From Scylla paramamosain (lineage: Eukaryota > Arthropoda > Malacostraca > Decapoda > Portunidae), in assembly GCF_035594125.1 (NCBI RefSeq), contig NC_087171.1:16575767-16639766 (forward strand): DNA of 64,000 bases. The letters are read 5' to 3'. This document shows positions 33,575 to 46,226 of this stretch, piece by piece (positions within the stretch are counted from its first letter, which is position 1; every line of letters begins with the position of its first letter). A program made the position numbers and the translations under genes. The notes below the pieces were generated by a model. The model was not told where the DNA came from. It saw only the letters and a program-made list of their open reading frames with translations, and made no database searches.

Positions 33575-34250
33575 AGAATAATGTAATGAGGTACACCGGG
33601 GAGGCAGGTGGTATGATGAATATAAGGCTGAATAGTGAGAAGCTGGAGGAAGTAGACTGTTTCAAGTATCTTAGGGGTGAATGGAGTATGTGAGTAACAG
33701 ACAAGAAGAAATTGAGAGTAATGGAAATGAAATGTCTTCAGGAGTATAACTAGATTAATTCAGGTAGACAGAGTCAGAAATTAGGAATTAAGGAGAGCAG
33801 GTGTTGTGAGAGACTTGACAGGACAGACAGAGCAATGCCTTTTGAGATGTTTTGAACATCTTGGGAGAATGGAGGATGATAGACTGGTGAAGATAGTAAG
33901 ATCAAGTGTGAGAAGTCTGAATTTACAAGATAGGCAACATAAGTAGCATAAACATGATATAAAGATGACATAAAGGAGGCCTTAAAGAGCTTCGTAGAAT
34001 GATTGTGAATGACAGAGGTGAATGAAGAGCAGTTGTTAGTGTGTGAGGGACGATGTGGCCCTGCAGCCTCTGAGGAAGACACCACATATCGATAGTCTCA
34101 CACAGCTGTGGACAGTCGGATGCAATAGGGGAGGGTACTTATTATGAAGGAGCCTTGTTCAAGACCAATTTGTCAAAGCAGTGTGGTTGATTCTTGTAAA
34201 GTGAGGGTAGGAGTAATTCCAGTTCTCTGTCGGGGACCAAAAGGCTAAGA
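33575..34250 (+). mobile_element. Degenerate LINE ORF2 C-terminal fragment
   Basis: The + strand in shifting frames reads NIRLNSEKLEEVDCFKYLRG, then MEMKCLQE, VDRVRN, GVVRDLTGQTEQCLLRCFEH and LGRMEDDRLVK. This is the post-RT region of a non-LTR element in the canonical order (CFKYLG ... MRCLR..DRVRN ... VLRWFGH.ERM.DDRL). The segment normally between the first two motifs is missing, so there is an internal deletion. Stops and frameshifts are frequent. It differs from the minus-strand LINE family above. Confidence 0.75.
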
Positions 34251-34424
34251 GAGTGGTGTGATTGAGTGTGAATGTTTAGGTTGTGAGCCTTGCCTTAGTT
34301 AACCCATTTTTTTGGGGGGGAGACAGCATTGGTATATTTATATGTGTGTATGTAATTCTATTCTCTATATTACTATTAGCAGTGTCGATCGTAATTATTT
34401 CCATATTCGTTGTATCCTGCCCCA

Positions 34425-34461
<37 letters not shown>

Positions 34462-34983
34462 TCATAAATGCACTCATGCACTTGCACATTTGCATATGTC
34501 TACAAGTAGGCTTTTACTGTGATATCAGAAATAGTCTGTGCTTTAACATAAGTAAAGACAGAGATAGGCAGTTGACTGCTATTTGCCACACTTTGACATA
34601 ATTGGAAACCACTTGAGATGTTTCTTTTTGCTCTACAGCCATCTCTAAACATCATATAGGGAAGACACTGTAAAGTTATTTTATTCTTTCTCTTCTTTCT
34701 TGTACATACTTGAAAAGGTCTTGTATTGTGCCTCTAATGTTATGAATTGCTGGATATTGCAGTGAAATGGTTAAACAAGTCTATAATGAATACCATTGGA
34801 TTTCATGAATTGCAGGCAGTTTTGAATTATTAGAGTTATATCCGTATTACTGAACATGCTGTTGTGTTTTAAATTTTTATTTTCTAGGATTAGTAAACTA
34901 AGATCTGATAATTCATCTGCATTGCTTCTGCTTTATATGTGCATAGTTCTCAGAGTGATCTACATAAATGCTCCTTAATTCAG
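34251..34983. other. Last intron, distal part: nothing recognised except (TG)n
   Basis: Apart from a (TG)n run at about 34426-34460 there is only AT-rich sequence leading to the final acceptor. Confidence 0.5.
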
Positions 34984-35601
34984 GTGAACAAGCAGGGACG
35001 AGGTAGTGGAACACCCCAGAAGGAGCGATCCATATGGGAGGAAGCCCGGGCACAGGAGCTCATCCAGAGAGTACTCAACAAGGAGCTCTCCTTGACAGCT
35101 GCAGCAGTGAGGCTGGGGGTGGACACAAACACCTTCTTTGCCCACCTTACTGATAATGGGAAGAACAAGGGGAGGATGGCACTTCTTCTTGGCACTGATG
35201 GTACCACCACAACCACAACCACAACACCCACAACAACCACAGCCAATGACTCCACAGTAGCTGCCACCAACGCCAACACTAACCACAGTGAAGACTCAGC
35301 AAATGCCTCTTTGGTGGATCCTATTGGTGAGGATTCAAACCCCTCAGGTAACAATGTTGGTGGGGGCCAAGGAAGTGATGACAGCAATGCAGAGAGTCTG
35401 GCAGACAACATGGAAGTGGAAGTTAATGGGGAAAAAGGAGACAATGAGGAGTCAGAGATGGACAATTCAAGAGAAATGAGAACCACTATGGATCTTCAGG
35501 AAAATACAGGTGAGGATCCCCAGGAGACCTCACCCCACAACACAGAAACCTTCCAGTCCATAGTTGAGGATGATGGAAATGTATATGCTGATGCCTCTTA
35601 A
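34984..35601 (+). CDS. Terminal exon: Psq-like domain 2 and acidic Thr-rich tail
   Basis: The acceptor is CTCCTTAATTCAG and the stop is TAA at 35599-35601; 205 residues. It opens VNKQGRGSGTPQKERSIWEE and continues with ELIQRVLNKELSLTAAAVRL and GVDTNTFFAHL, a second Psq-like unit. The Trp, NKE-L-AA and GV-NT positions line up with domain 1. The recognition helix is less canonical: TFFAHL instead of TLYGRY. A poly-Thr stretch of ACN codons follows at about 35199-35250. Then comes a Ser/Asn/Asp/Glu-rich acidic tail with no domain, possibly for activation or cofactor binding. The exon is long, as is usual for a last exon, and is followed by AT-rich 3' UTR. Confidence 0.94.
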   Translation: MNKQGRGSGTPQKERSIWEEARAQELIQRVLNKELSLTAAAVRLGVDTNTFFAHLTDNGKNKGRMALLLGTDGTTTTTTTTPTTTTANDSTVAATNANTNHSEDSANASLVDPIGEDSNPSGNNVGGGQGSDDSNAESLADNMEVEVNGEKGDNEESEMDNSREMRTTMDLQENTGEDPQETSPHNTETFQSIVEDDGNVYADAS

Positions 35602-36415
35602 GGTGTGGAGTCAATTTTATGACTGCAGTCTTGTTTTAGATTGAGTTTGAAATTAATCAAGCACAATTCACCCTCCCCTTCCACTTACTTACCACTGCTA
35701 TATGGCATAAGACAGAAGTTGGAGAATGTGATGTATTGTAATCATATACTGTCTGTGGTCCACAGATGTTTGTGGTATAGTGATTCAAGTTAGGAGTGTG
35801 TTTGATGCTGGAATGGCTGAACTGGAAATGTATGATACCAAATGTGTGTGATAAGAAGTTAGCAAAGGAAATGATGAATAAGAAAAGATAAAGGAACAGT
35901 GTATGATTTCTCAAGGATGGTCTTTGTCTAAATAATTGTTTGTTCTTTGGCATGTGCTGCCAAGGAAGAAGAGCAAGTTGCATATCTTTATTTTGGGCTC
36001 AAGATACTGTATGTCATGAGAAGCTCAGAGGCATTATCCTCACGCCATAGCGTTTGATATGGTACAAGTAATGGTACAACAAGGCTAAGGATTTTTATTC
36101 AGTATGGTAGAAATAGTTTTATCAAAGTGATGTAGACACTGTAAAAGGTACCTCAACTACAGTGAGTTGGCAAGTAAGCTTGTGTTTTGAAGTGTGGCTC
36201 CAGTATGGTTTTCTTGCTCTAGTAAGGGCAATTCAACTAAATGTGTTGAAGTGCCATGATTATTTTCTACTTTCCCAGAATGATGTGTGTTGTAGAGACC
36301 GCATTTTTATATTGTGATAACGTACATGGACCTACATCAGATGTTATTTAGATGTTACAGTTTTCCCTAAATAATATATTAATTTCAAAAGAATAAAACC
36401 TGCCTATTTAACTGT
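35602..36415 (+). other. Probable 3' UTR of the BTB-Psq gene
   Basis: There is no coding signal after the TAA. The stretch is AT-rich and runs to the first good AATAAA at 36392. Its length of about 0.8 kb is an estimate from that signal; a longer 3' UTR using later A-rich hexamers is possible. Confidence 0.5.
36392..36397 (+). terminator. Polyadenylation signal AATAAA
   Basis: This is an exact AATAAA hexamer in AT-rich DNA about 790 bp after the stop codon. It is the first strong hexamer in that interval. A TG/T-rich stretch follows within about 60 bp, as expected for a downstream element. Confidence 0.5.
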
Positions 36416-36419
36416 ATTG

Positions 36420-39392
36420 ATAGTTCATTCTTTGAAAAATTAAGTGTAAAGTGATGTTTTTCTGCATGATGTATTTTTTCCAAGGTTTCTGTATCAAAGG
36501 TTATTCTGCTTACATTGAGCAGCTTATGCAACATGGCTTTGACAAGTAGGTCAAAGAAAGTGGCAATATTATGTGAACCCCAAAGATTTATCTAAAGGAT
36601 TCTTATCTAAGCATGCCATTTAATGGTTCAAGCCTTATATAAGGATGCCAGTTATATTAACTTCAGAATTTTATAGTGGTGTTTACTGTTGCTGGTATTC
36701 ATAGGGTATTTATAATATAATTGTGAATTAGTTGGTAAAAAGCAAAACAACCATGATATTGGTATTTTCAGTTTATCTTTTTTATATTAGTTTTCTTTTA
36801 CTTTATTTTTGTTTAATTTTGTTTTTTTAATTTACTTATTTTATTTTAAAATTAACATCTATATACCTGACAGGAATCAGACCTTCATTTTGGTTGTAAG
36901 AGAATGTCACCTGTTGTGTGAAAGACTGAGGCAAATAAGGTCTTAATTATCCCTTAAAGCAGAGTTAGTACCTCATCTTTGATTTCAGCTATAGATATGG
37001 ACTTATCATTGTTGTAGGTTTCTGATATTTTAGTGTTTATTAATGAAGGGAGGTGAGTTGGGGCAAACTCTTTGGCTACTTGACGTACTGAAGTCGCTTG
37101 TTGTTTAGAAAAAAATTCTGACAGCCATGAAGTTTGTAGCATAGTATGTAATTACTTATCACATTGTACGTAATGCTGGAGTGCATATTTTTACAGGGAT
37201 GGGCTTAGCTGATCCCATAGTTTGATAAGAATTATGAAGCATGGGTTTGCATGTATGCACTGTGTTAGTAGTTGTGCATTCATAGTTGTTGTTTCTATGT
37301 TGACATGTATTGATTGTTACCACTACTCTTTTGCCTAACCACCAAGATTTTCTCTCGAGTGTTATCTGCTTCACTCAAGGCGTCAGTCTATCTGACATTC
37401 CATGGGCGGGGCACACAGGCTACGTAAGATAGAGGCAGGTGTGGTTGTTTGTTATGGGAAGCACAGGCTTGTTTCCAAAGATTGTTTTTCTAGCATTGAA
37501 AATGTGTTTGTGAGATGGTTTGGCCTTTATGAAGGGGATAATTTATAAAAGATACAAAGGTTTTGTACTTGCAACTTAACGTCTCTGCCAGCATAGAATT
37601 TGATATTCTCTTTATTTGTCTGTTTACGTCCACAAAGACAGATTGTTTATGAGAACAATCATCATGTGCATGTAAAGCCTGTAGATGTTTCAAAGTACGG
37701 TACAGTGAACACATGCAAAAAACACTTGAGAACAAATGCTTTGCTGACCATGTGATGAGATGGCCATCAAAACCAGTGATTGAACCTCTTTTTTCATCTC
37801 TCTGTTCCAAAGAAAATCAAAACATTTTGTTATATTGTGCCCAATTCACTTCACATTTACTCTAATGTAGTTTGGTTCATTTGCTCATTATTGATAGTTT
37901 TTTTTTAATAATTAGGTTAACATATGAAGCATTATACTTAACCTATTTTATTGTCCAAGATTTGTGATGCTTTGCCAGTTTCATAGTCATGAGCACAAGG
38001 ATTTATCATTGTTCACATTTCTCTTAAGGGGGTTTTCAGATAGATTGTAGAGGAAAGTGACTGATATTCAGACAGCTAGGAGGGCGTGCATAGAAGGCTA
38101 GTCTGCATGACCACATGTGACCCATTGAAGTTCTCGAGTTTTATTTAAGGAAAGCTTCATGGGCTCCTTGATTGTACAAGTACACTCAGACTGTTGGATG
38201 AACTGTGTTTGCCTCATCAAAGATGATTTATCTCTTTATTCTAGGTATAGTTCATGTTTGCAGTTATTTTGTATCCAGACTTTTCTCTCCACACAGAAAG
38301 GTTCGTTGTTAAAGGTGTGCCTGGTGCGTACAAATTTTAAAAATTTCTCATCTACTTCAGTGTGTTTGTAAGTATTGTGTATTTTTTGCTATTCAGAGTT
38401 TGTCTGTCTGTGGGATTCTTTTAAGGAAAGGATTATGTAGATGATGCATTTTGTTTAAATTATCCTTTATATGTGCTAATATTGGGTTCAGTCCATTATA
38501 ATTGCGTGATATGAATTTGTCATATGATAATATAGGTTCCATTGATATAATCAGTTTGACTTATGATACCTTAATTATTTAATAACCAAATGGAGAGTGA
38601 AGACCTTTTGATACAAAATTTTGCTCCATTTTTCATTGATTAGCTCAATAAAAAAAATAAATAAAAAAATAGATAATCACTGTATTAGATACAATTATCA
38701 TAAAGCTTTTAGGACCAAAGGTAATGAGCTGCCATTTTCAATGTAACCTATCAGTCATTTATTCTCCAAAGTGGCCTTAAACAAGGGGTGTGAGATAAGC
38801 AACACACCAAAGCACGTTCCAGAAAACACAGCAACGAGCCTTCTCTCTCTATCTCTGTCTCTCACATTTTCACTATGTAGTAGTAGTGTAAGATGCTTTG
38901 TTTAACGTGTGGCACACCACCTTGATTAAGTTGGTTAGTTCTATTAAGGCTTATTTGCCATCTAGTTAGTTGGATAAATAACTCTTTTCAGAACTAATGT
39001 ACCTAATTTAAATTTAGTGGTCTTGGTAAATGCTATATATATACGTATATATATTGTATATCTTTTTCTATTACAGTGTAAGTCAATGTTCATACACTTC
39101 AGAATGCCTTGTTCCTTAGGGTGCCTTAAAGCATATTGTATATTACTATTTTTTGTAACATAACTGGGACACCTTGAGGTAAACAATGGGTAATTAAGGC
39201 CTAATTAGCCATTAGGTATGTATAACAATATAATTACAGGAATGCAAGTGTATCACATAGTCACTAATTCTATTATTATTTTGTACTATGCTGATTTCTC
39301 AAGTTTAACAACTGTGAACTCTTTACCAAAGTATTAATATTTAATTATCATTTTACTCTAGCTTTATGAATAACTGTGGCCATTATTATTAA

Positions 39393-39484
<92 letters not shown>

Positions 39485-39993
39485 TATATACATATATATA
39501 AATATATGTATGATTACACAGTCTTTACATTTGTTTTATTTTAAATTGATCACATTGGTATTTCACATATCAACTGTAGTAACCATTAAGTATTTTTAAA
39601 CCTGCTTTATAACTAATTCCATTTCAGGGATGAGCTCTTATGGATAGTATGTCTTGAGTTACAGTATTTTAACAGCTAGAAAGGATGGTTTGGCATCAAG
39701 CTCATTGTCAAGATAGTGTTGGAAGAAGGAATGCAGAGTAATTAGATGTGACCCTTAAACATACAGTAGTAAAAATCGAACATGGAACATGAAATTTTGG
39801 ATTGTGGAACTCTTACAACAGCTTCTGAATCCTTTGCTTCTCTGTGCCGAAGTTTCAGAAAGTTGAGGCTGTCTGTCACCCTGTAGGAAGTTGAAGGTAG
39901 TGTTGTGAAGCCTTGCAGCTCTCTGTTTACCACTCATGTCAGTGTCAACCAGTTCACCAGTCTTGTATTAAGGTGTTTCATGTTCGTTTTTTC

Positions 39994-40026
<33 letters not shown>

Positions 40027-40480
40027 TTTTTTCCTCAATTTTTTTTATATAAAACATTTTATTTTTGACCCAATTATGAAACTTAAGCCATGTACATATA
40101 TTTTTTGTCTTGAAAGCCCACTATCATCTTTGGGTATAAGGGTCATATATATTAAGTTTATAATTTTTTATATGTATGCATATAAATCAATAAAATTATG
40201 ATAAATTTACATATTTTGTTTGAAAATATCAATATTTATACAGTATTTACATATTTTCCTCAGTAGGTTGTCCTTGAGCCCTAGAAATGTCAAAGCATCT
40301 TAAGGTGTATATGAATGTCTGAGTGTCTTTACACTTATAGTGATGCTGCTTTGAAAAAGTTTGTTGATTTTGATTAATGCTCTGTAATTAAGTTAGTAAT
40401 GAAGCCTGTAAATATGGTGGTGCTTAACACTTCAATACATGATTGTAAATGTAATAAATCAAGTTGTAGATTGATTAGAA
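36420..40480. other. Intergenic AT-rich DNA with no supported gene
   Basis: No frame with a recognised domain on either strand. It contains an (AT)n tract and a poly-T stretch (about 40005-40031). Confidence 0.45.
39396..39481. repeat. (AT)n microsatellite, about 86 bp
   Basis: Uninterrupted AT dinucleotides followed by imperfect CATATATA units. Confidence 0.97.
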
Positions 40481-40489
40481 CTGTGATGA

Positions 40490-41425
40490 AAAGAGGATGC
40501 TTTTAGTGTTCTGTTAGGCACTGCAGCTTAAGAGTGTGCATCTTGAAGATAGTGTTCCCCAGTAGGGCTTTTGGATGTCTTTGGGTTATTTTGGAAGTAT
40601 CATCTTCAGGTAGCATTTTTCAGACAATCCAACATACTAAATCATATGTTTAGGTAATACTGTGTAATGCTTCTTTGTTTCTACATTTGACCAGTTCTTA
40701 CATTGATTACTGACCCCATCTTGTTGCTTCCTTATTTGACTATAAACAAGCATTTTGATCAAACCTCCCTGATAATAAGCTGTGTGCAGCCCTTATTGCT
40801 GTGCCACATGAGGTATCACTTTTCCTGATTTGGCCTCACTGTCCATCCCCTTAGTCTTTATATATTCATATCACAAAATTACCACACTTTTCCTCAAATA
40901 ATATCTTCCTTTGAGAAGTCTACACCTTTAACTTATTCAACTGTCTTGTTATAACCATTTTACACTTTAATACCACATCACTCTCCCATTCATCATGCCA
41001 ATTTCCTTGTTTTATCATATGCTCCCCTTGTAACTTAGTGCTGCAGACCACAGGCACTTTTTATCAAGTTCACTCACTCTACAACAATAAGCAAAGGCTG
41101 TGATCTTCAACTCTGGAATTGTCTAAATAATGTAAGGATTATGAATATATCTATTAGGTAATGTATTCAAAGTTCCAATTTTGATTTATGTTCTGTAGAT
41201 GTGGTGTTGCTTTAGATTCAGAGATAATTGTGAATGTGATAGATGAACTTGAGCAGAAAGATCGTTATGACTTGTGAAAAAAAAGTTTATTCAGTGTAGT
41301 GGTAGGCATTGTAGCTCAGGAATTGTGCAACCTGATGATAATGTTCTCTGAGTAATCTTTGGGCTGTTATTGGGAGTAGCACGCTCAGAATTAATCCATT
41401 TGGAACCTCCTCAGGCAACCCAACA
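40490..41425. repeat. Pair of diverged direct repeats, about 780 bp apart
   Basis: About 40525-40640 (GGCACTGCAGCTTAAGAGTG ... CAGACAATCCAACAT) resembles 41305-41425 (GGCATTGTAGCTCAGGAATT ... CAGGCAACCCAACAT). Order is preserved with moderate divergence. Together they may bracket an old insertion; the sequence between them is T-rich and not recognised. Confidence 0.4.
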
Positions 41426-42263
41426 TGAAAACGGGTATGTATTTGAGGATAATAAACAGTGTCTTATCCTTAGAAATAGGATTGGCCTGCTGGATAATTG
41501 TTTCATTAGTTAACATTCTCTTTAGATAGTGACACCATTCTCTCACGAATCTACGTCGTTCACAAGCTTGAAACATCTTGTTAAAAGCTCAAGTACTCCC
41601 GCTCTTGATATCAAACCTCCCCTTTCATCATATCCTTTCAAATATGTTAAATTCTGCTAGTTTTACAATTGTCATGATACTCTATTTCACTTGTGTTCCA
41701 TGTTGCATTACTAATCCCCTCATCGTTTTCCCTATTTCAACATTGACAGTTATTTCGGTCTAACCACCCGAATGGTAAGATCCATGCAATTAGACATTCT
41801 CATTCCTTTCTTTGTATGGACCAACAGTGAAGCCTGAAGGGAGAGAGGCAGGAGGCTACAAGTCATGATCCCCGACGCGACAACCCCAGAGTGGCATGCA
41901 GTGGTCGGCTCATTATAGTTGTCTTGTGCTGCACAACAAAAGGTGAGACGCGTTGGTGATGGGTGCCACTATCGCTAAAAAAAAAAAAAAAAAAAGTATG
42001 GAATTAGGTAAAGTACGGAAATTTTAATCGTTCTGCTATGATTGATCATTAAACATGGCCCGCATATAGATTTTCTTGTTCGTGTTTATCAAGTTGGTAG
42101 TACACTCGTGGTCAGAAGTTCTCTGATCCACTTATAATCTCCTTACGAAATTTGACAATTGACAATTGATAGATTATTTGCAAATCAGGAGACTTAAGGT
42201 CAAGAGAAACCGATATAAACTGGAAGTGAGTATGGGATGTTACTCACCCTCTTATCACAACTG

Positions 42264-42268
<5 letters not shown>

Positions 42269-42314
<46 letters not shown>
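42269..42314. repeat. (GA)n microsatellite
   Basis: About 46 bp of uninterrupted GA. Confidence 0.98.
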
Positions 42315-42315
<1 letters not shown>

Positions 42316-42962
42316 GTATCGTATTAAAACTAATATTTTGCATTCATATTTACTAGTCGACGTGGCGGGGATGTGATTCTACAGATGTAGCAAACGGTGT
42401 CAAAAAATATAAGCCAATTCTAGCCTTTCTGCTTTAAAAAGACGTATGCAGGCCTTTTACTTTTATTTTTAGTCTTTCTTTCATTAATAATTTCGTCACA
42501 ACCAGTGTTAGACAGACGAGTTGTCCCAACTTTCTTATTCATCTCTATTTTTCGTTTATTCTAGTTCACTCAATGGGATTTGAGATTCCAAACTAGCCGT
42601 TTAACTTTTAATTTCTTAACTAACAAGACGGAACGCTCGATAATGATATCTCCCCCACTTTATTTTATTATATTTTTTCAAACATTTTCTTTTTCATGAC
42701 AACTATCTTCTGTTCATGGCTAAAACCAGCCAGTGTGTGCCCGCCTCCATCATACTCGTACATCCACATCTGTCTGCAGCGTCAGATTTGTCCTCTCGTG
42801 ACTTCTGGCTCCTAACCATCTTCAGTTGGATCTTTGGTGAAAAATCAATACTGGATAGTAGTAGACTGGTCTTTCTTCACCTCCACTCTGTAGTTATACT
42901 ATGCCTTTTATCACAATTCATCGTGATGATGTCTTTCTATGTTCTATCTAGCCTCGATCCTG

Positions 42963-42963
<1 letters not shown>

Positions 42964-43044
<81 letters not shown>
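42964..43044. repeat. (CT)n microsatellite
   Basis: About 80 bp of uninterrupted CT. Confidence 0.98.
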
Positions 43045-43048
<4 letters not shown>

Positions 43049-43176
43049 ATCCACCTTTATCTCTTACTCTGGAAGTTTGCTCAAGAACGATCGCTCCATT
43101 TCCTCAAACTATCGACTTAAAACTTTGGACTCCTGTCTCTAAAACTTTGGAGTCAATTCCCAAGAGGAAGATTATG

Positions 43177-43279
<103 letters not shown>

Positions 43280-43779
43280 CCATATACTATCTGATCGTTG
43301 GTGTGCCTTCCAAAAAAAGGACGATCCACTGACGATGGTGATGAATCTACACTACATTTAAGAACATAATTTGCCAGACAACCAACTCGGCAAGAACTAT
43401 AAACAGTGTACAGATAGAAGCAACAACCTAGCTTTTGATCTTTCTGTAACTTCTGAAAAAGGCAAGGCAAAGCTTGTGTTGTTCATTGCCTCGATTTTTC
43501 AAGTATCTAATAGACGTAACCTTTCAGGCAACTGTTCCCTCTTCTTCAATAAATAATAGTTCAAAAGTTTAACTATAAAGATAAAATCTCGTTTATTGCA
43601 TGGCGTGCCCAAAGCCTGGTATGGCAGGAAGGGCTAATGAAGAGGATAGATTCGAGATGAAAGAAGTCAGCTTGGTTTTGGAAGAGATTCAAGATATTGT
43701 AAACACAGTACGAGGCAAGCAGAAGACCAAAGGCAACCTGGTACGATAGAGACCACCTTGACTGCGGACACACTCCTTA

Positions 43780-43968
43780 TGTCAGCTCGCCAGCCAGCTC
43801 AGTGCGGCCTCAACTTGTGGCTGATAACCACTTGTTGGATGAAGGCGTGTCAAAATGCAGCACGACGCAACGTCTTCATTCAGCGCCTGGCGCACTACGC
43901 TGGCCACGGCACTCACGTCCTGCAACACGTGGCTGGAATTGATCAGGATGAGGAAACTCATTCCTAGA
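43780..43968 (-). other. Unassigned minus-strand reading frame, possible exon remnant
   Basis: On the minus strand a frame starts at an ATG near 43966, just after an acceptor-like TTTGTATTTCTAG. It reads MSFLILINSSHVLQDVSAVA, then SVVRQALNEDVASCCILTRL, and ends ALSWLAS before TGA. Unlike its neighbours it is GC-rich and not low-complexity, with a hydrophobic start. The style recalls N-terminal regions of decapod ionotropic-receptor-like proteins, but I cannot confirm that. No donor precedes the stop, so it is either a terminal fragment, a pseudogene or chance. Confidence 0.2.
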
Positions 43969-44343
43969 AATACAAAATCTCATAAGTGTATTTTCTTCTT
44001 ATTAGAAATTTGTTGCTAAAGAAAAAAAAATGACACCTAAGATGAATAAATGTAGGAAAAGCCAAATTCATTATCTACGTGAGTATTTTCATATTATATT
44101 CTGCACAGTAAACTGTCTCAATATTCCATATCATTTTCCTATGAATAACACTTTCCTGTCCTAACAATAAACATTCGTGACAATCCATAGCTGCAATTGT
44201 GGCATGAACTAGTGGTGTTCTCGTACCGTTCTTAAAGTCCGGGTCAGCCACGCAGTGGGTGTGAAGAGTACTTACTGTTGTGTGATGAACGAATATGGGA
44301 TTCCTTCCAAGTGTCAAAAAGTATAATATTTATATAAATGCGC

Positions 44344-44344
<1 letters not shown>

Positions 44345-44404
<60 letters not shown>
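44345..44404. repeat. (GA)n microsatellite
   Basis: About 60 bp of uninterrupted GA. Confidence 0.98.
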
Positions 44405-44405
<1 letters not shown>

Positions 44406-44580
44406 ATGGTTATTGAGTTGATACTGAGACAAACTAAAATGTCACTTATATCTTGCTTACGGTTTTTGACTGATGTTAATTCTATGCTAAAATTATAGTA
44501 TGTTGGTTCTCGTCATATAAGGCGTCAGGATTTACACTTTCCTGCCGGTCTTAATTGATGCAGGAGGGAAAGGGTGACGC

Positions 44581-44712
44581 AAAAAAAAAAAAAAAAAAGA
44601 ATAAATAAATAAAAATAAATAAATAAATAAAATAAATAAATAAATAAATAAATAAAAAAATAAAATAAAATAAATAAGTAAATAAAATAAATAAAGAAAT
44701 AAATAAAAATAA
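44581..44712. repeat. Poly-A followed by (AAAT)n
   Basis: Eighteen A followed by about 110 bp of imperfect AAAT/AAATA units. It could be the tail of a retroposed element whose body (about 44520-44580) is too short to identify. Confidence 0.9.
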
Positions 44713-45839
44713 AGTCCTTGTGTAATACACTTTCTATACTTCTCTTATCAGATATCAATATCTTATGAAGAAAAGGCAGTTAATTTTACACAATGTTTTA
44801 AGGGTTAAGAACCACTGCGGTGGGAAGTGTTTGTTTATCTTACGAGGGTTTGGGGTAAGGTTGCTTACATTGACTATTAAGTGGTTATTTTTTAGATGTT
44901 ACAACACACAGAGCTAGAATGCATTAGACTGTAAAGCACGTTAAGGTTAGAATGTGATGTCTCACTGTTTGAGGAAGGAGAAACACGTAACGAGGAGCGA
45001 GGATTACTGTGGGTTTATGAACGGTGTATGAACGCAGCTACTCATCTTACAGCAAACCAGCAATTAAAACGTCATGGCACGGCAGTAGTACACCTCCTTC
45101 AAAGCGACGCAAAGCGCTGTGTGAGTGACCCAGTAGTCGGAACACTACTGTGCTATATACAAAAATCAATTTGAATGGAGGGGTGAAAGGCTCATTCACG
45201 AGCGAGAAGGAAAGTGGGGCGGTACTGGTGTGTTTCATATTGATCCGTGGTGTTGAGAACTAAAGCAGCAACAAGTTTTGTTTCGTGTTGTGTGTTTACT
45301 AGCTATTAGTCTTGTATGTCATGTTAAGTCGTAATGAGCAATACTACCGCATGTTATACTTGTAGTAAAACCGGCGACTCTGTGATGTGAACGACGTGAA
45401 CTTAAATTTCTGGATATGATCGTTTAATTCAGCAAATTTAGTACGAAGTGACAAACAGCACCTCCCTTTCAATGACAGACGCCACACAACAATGATTTTA
45501 CTCCATCTATCGAAACGTACCTCTTAGTAGTATCCAGTAAGATGTACAGTCTTTAGAGTTTTGTAGATAATATGGTGTGAATATCCCCACATGACAACTC
45601 CACTCTTCCAGCTGGTGAGGCTTCATCCAGGAGAGCTGCCAAACTTCGCCAGGTAGAAGATTGAAGTTGCCAGCGAAGCACAAACATTTCTTTAAAATAT
45701 TTTCCTATGCTCAACGAAGAGCTTTACAGCATAGTTATCTGAATAAAATACCCTAAAATTACACAAACATCCATGTGGTTGTAATTAAAGGTAGTGTGTG
45801 TGTGTGCGAGTGTATGTGTGTATGTGCGCGCGTGTGTGC

Positions 45840-46207
45840 TGTATTAGAGGTCAGAGCGCAAACTCCTCGCCTCACGAGTCGCCATCACTGTAGGGCTGGC
45901 GAGCCTCGGTTGTCGGAGTTGTGCAGAGTGTTTCTCCGGTGTACGCGCAGATAAGTGAAGGTCTCTGGGGTGAGATATAGCCCACTGATTTGTTAAAGTG
46001 CCCCTTTTTCACTACAACAGTGCAGAAATTATGGTTTCAGTGTGATTTTGTGAGAACTCTCGTAAAATCGGTGCCGGGTCGATGGTTTGAGTGTTTTGGT
46101 GGCGGTGACATCGTAACATTGACCTCGCCTCTCAGCGGGAAGGTCGCGTGGAAACATTCAGCTGAGAGATCCCACATACTCTGTAGAGGATATATCCGCC
46201 TGTCAGG
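45840..46207 (+). promoter_or_regulatory. CpG-rich promoter and 5' UTR of a dlg-like gene
   Basis: Relative to its surroundings this stretch is rich in CpG (for example CTCGCC, GTACGCGC, CGCGTGG), and it leads directly into the coding start at 46208. A TTCAGTGTG initiator-like motif has its A at 46039. Two minimal upstream open reading frames are visible: ATG GTT TCA GTG TGA at 46031 and ATG GTT TGA at 46082. A stop codon (TAG, 46184) lies in frame with the main ATG 24 bases upstream, so the main ATG is a genuine first codon rather than an internal Met. The exact transcription start cannot be fixed from sequence. Confidence 0.45.
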
Positions 46208-46226
46208 ATGCCAGTCCGGAAGCAAG
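46208..46226 (+). CDS. First coding segment of a Discs large (DLG1)-like MAGUK, L27 isoform
   Basis: The ATG has A at -3 and the segment encodes Met-Pro-Val-Arg-Lys-Gln plus the first base (G) of the next codon, followed by donor GTAAGC. Vertebrate DLG1 begins MPVRKQD and the Drosophila dlg S97 form begins MPVKKQE. The seventh residue in both starts with a G codon, as the split codon here requires. That N-terminus leads into the L27 domain, which pairs with CASK/Lin-7-type L27 domains at synapses and septate or lateral junctions. The rest of the gene is not in the window, so the call rests on six residues, the codon phase, an upstream in-frame stop, a strong donor and a CpG-rich leader. No symbol is assigned because the evidence is so short. 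Confidence 0.5.

Noticed and set aside
34939..34983. Open frame upstream of the last exon
   Set aside because: The TTAATTCAG acceptor at 34983 fits phase 0, so the upstream part is intron.
34980..35486. 168-codon minus-strand frame opposite the last exon
   Set aside because: Shadow of the Thr/Ser-rich coding exon on the + strand.
40670..41160. T/C-rich stretch that looked like a LINE C-terminus
   Set aside because: Scattered similarity only; no ordered motifs survive in any frame.
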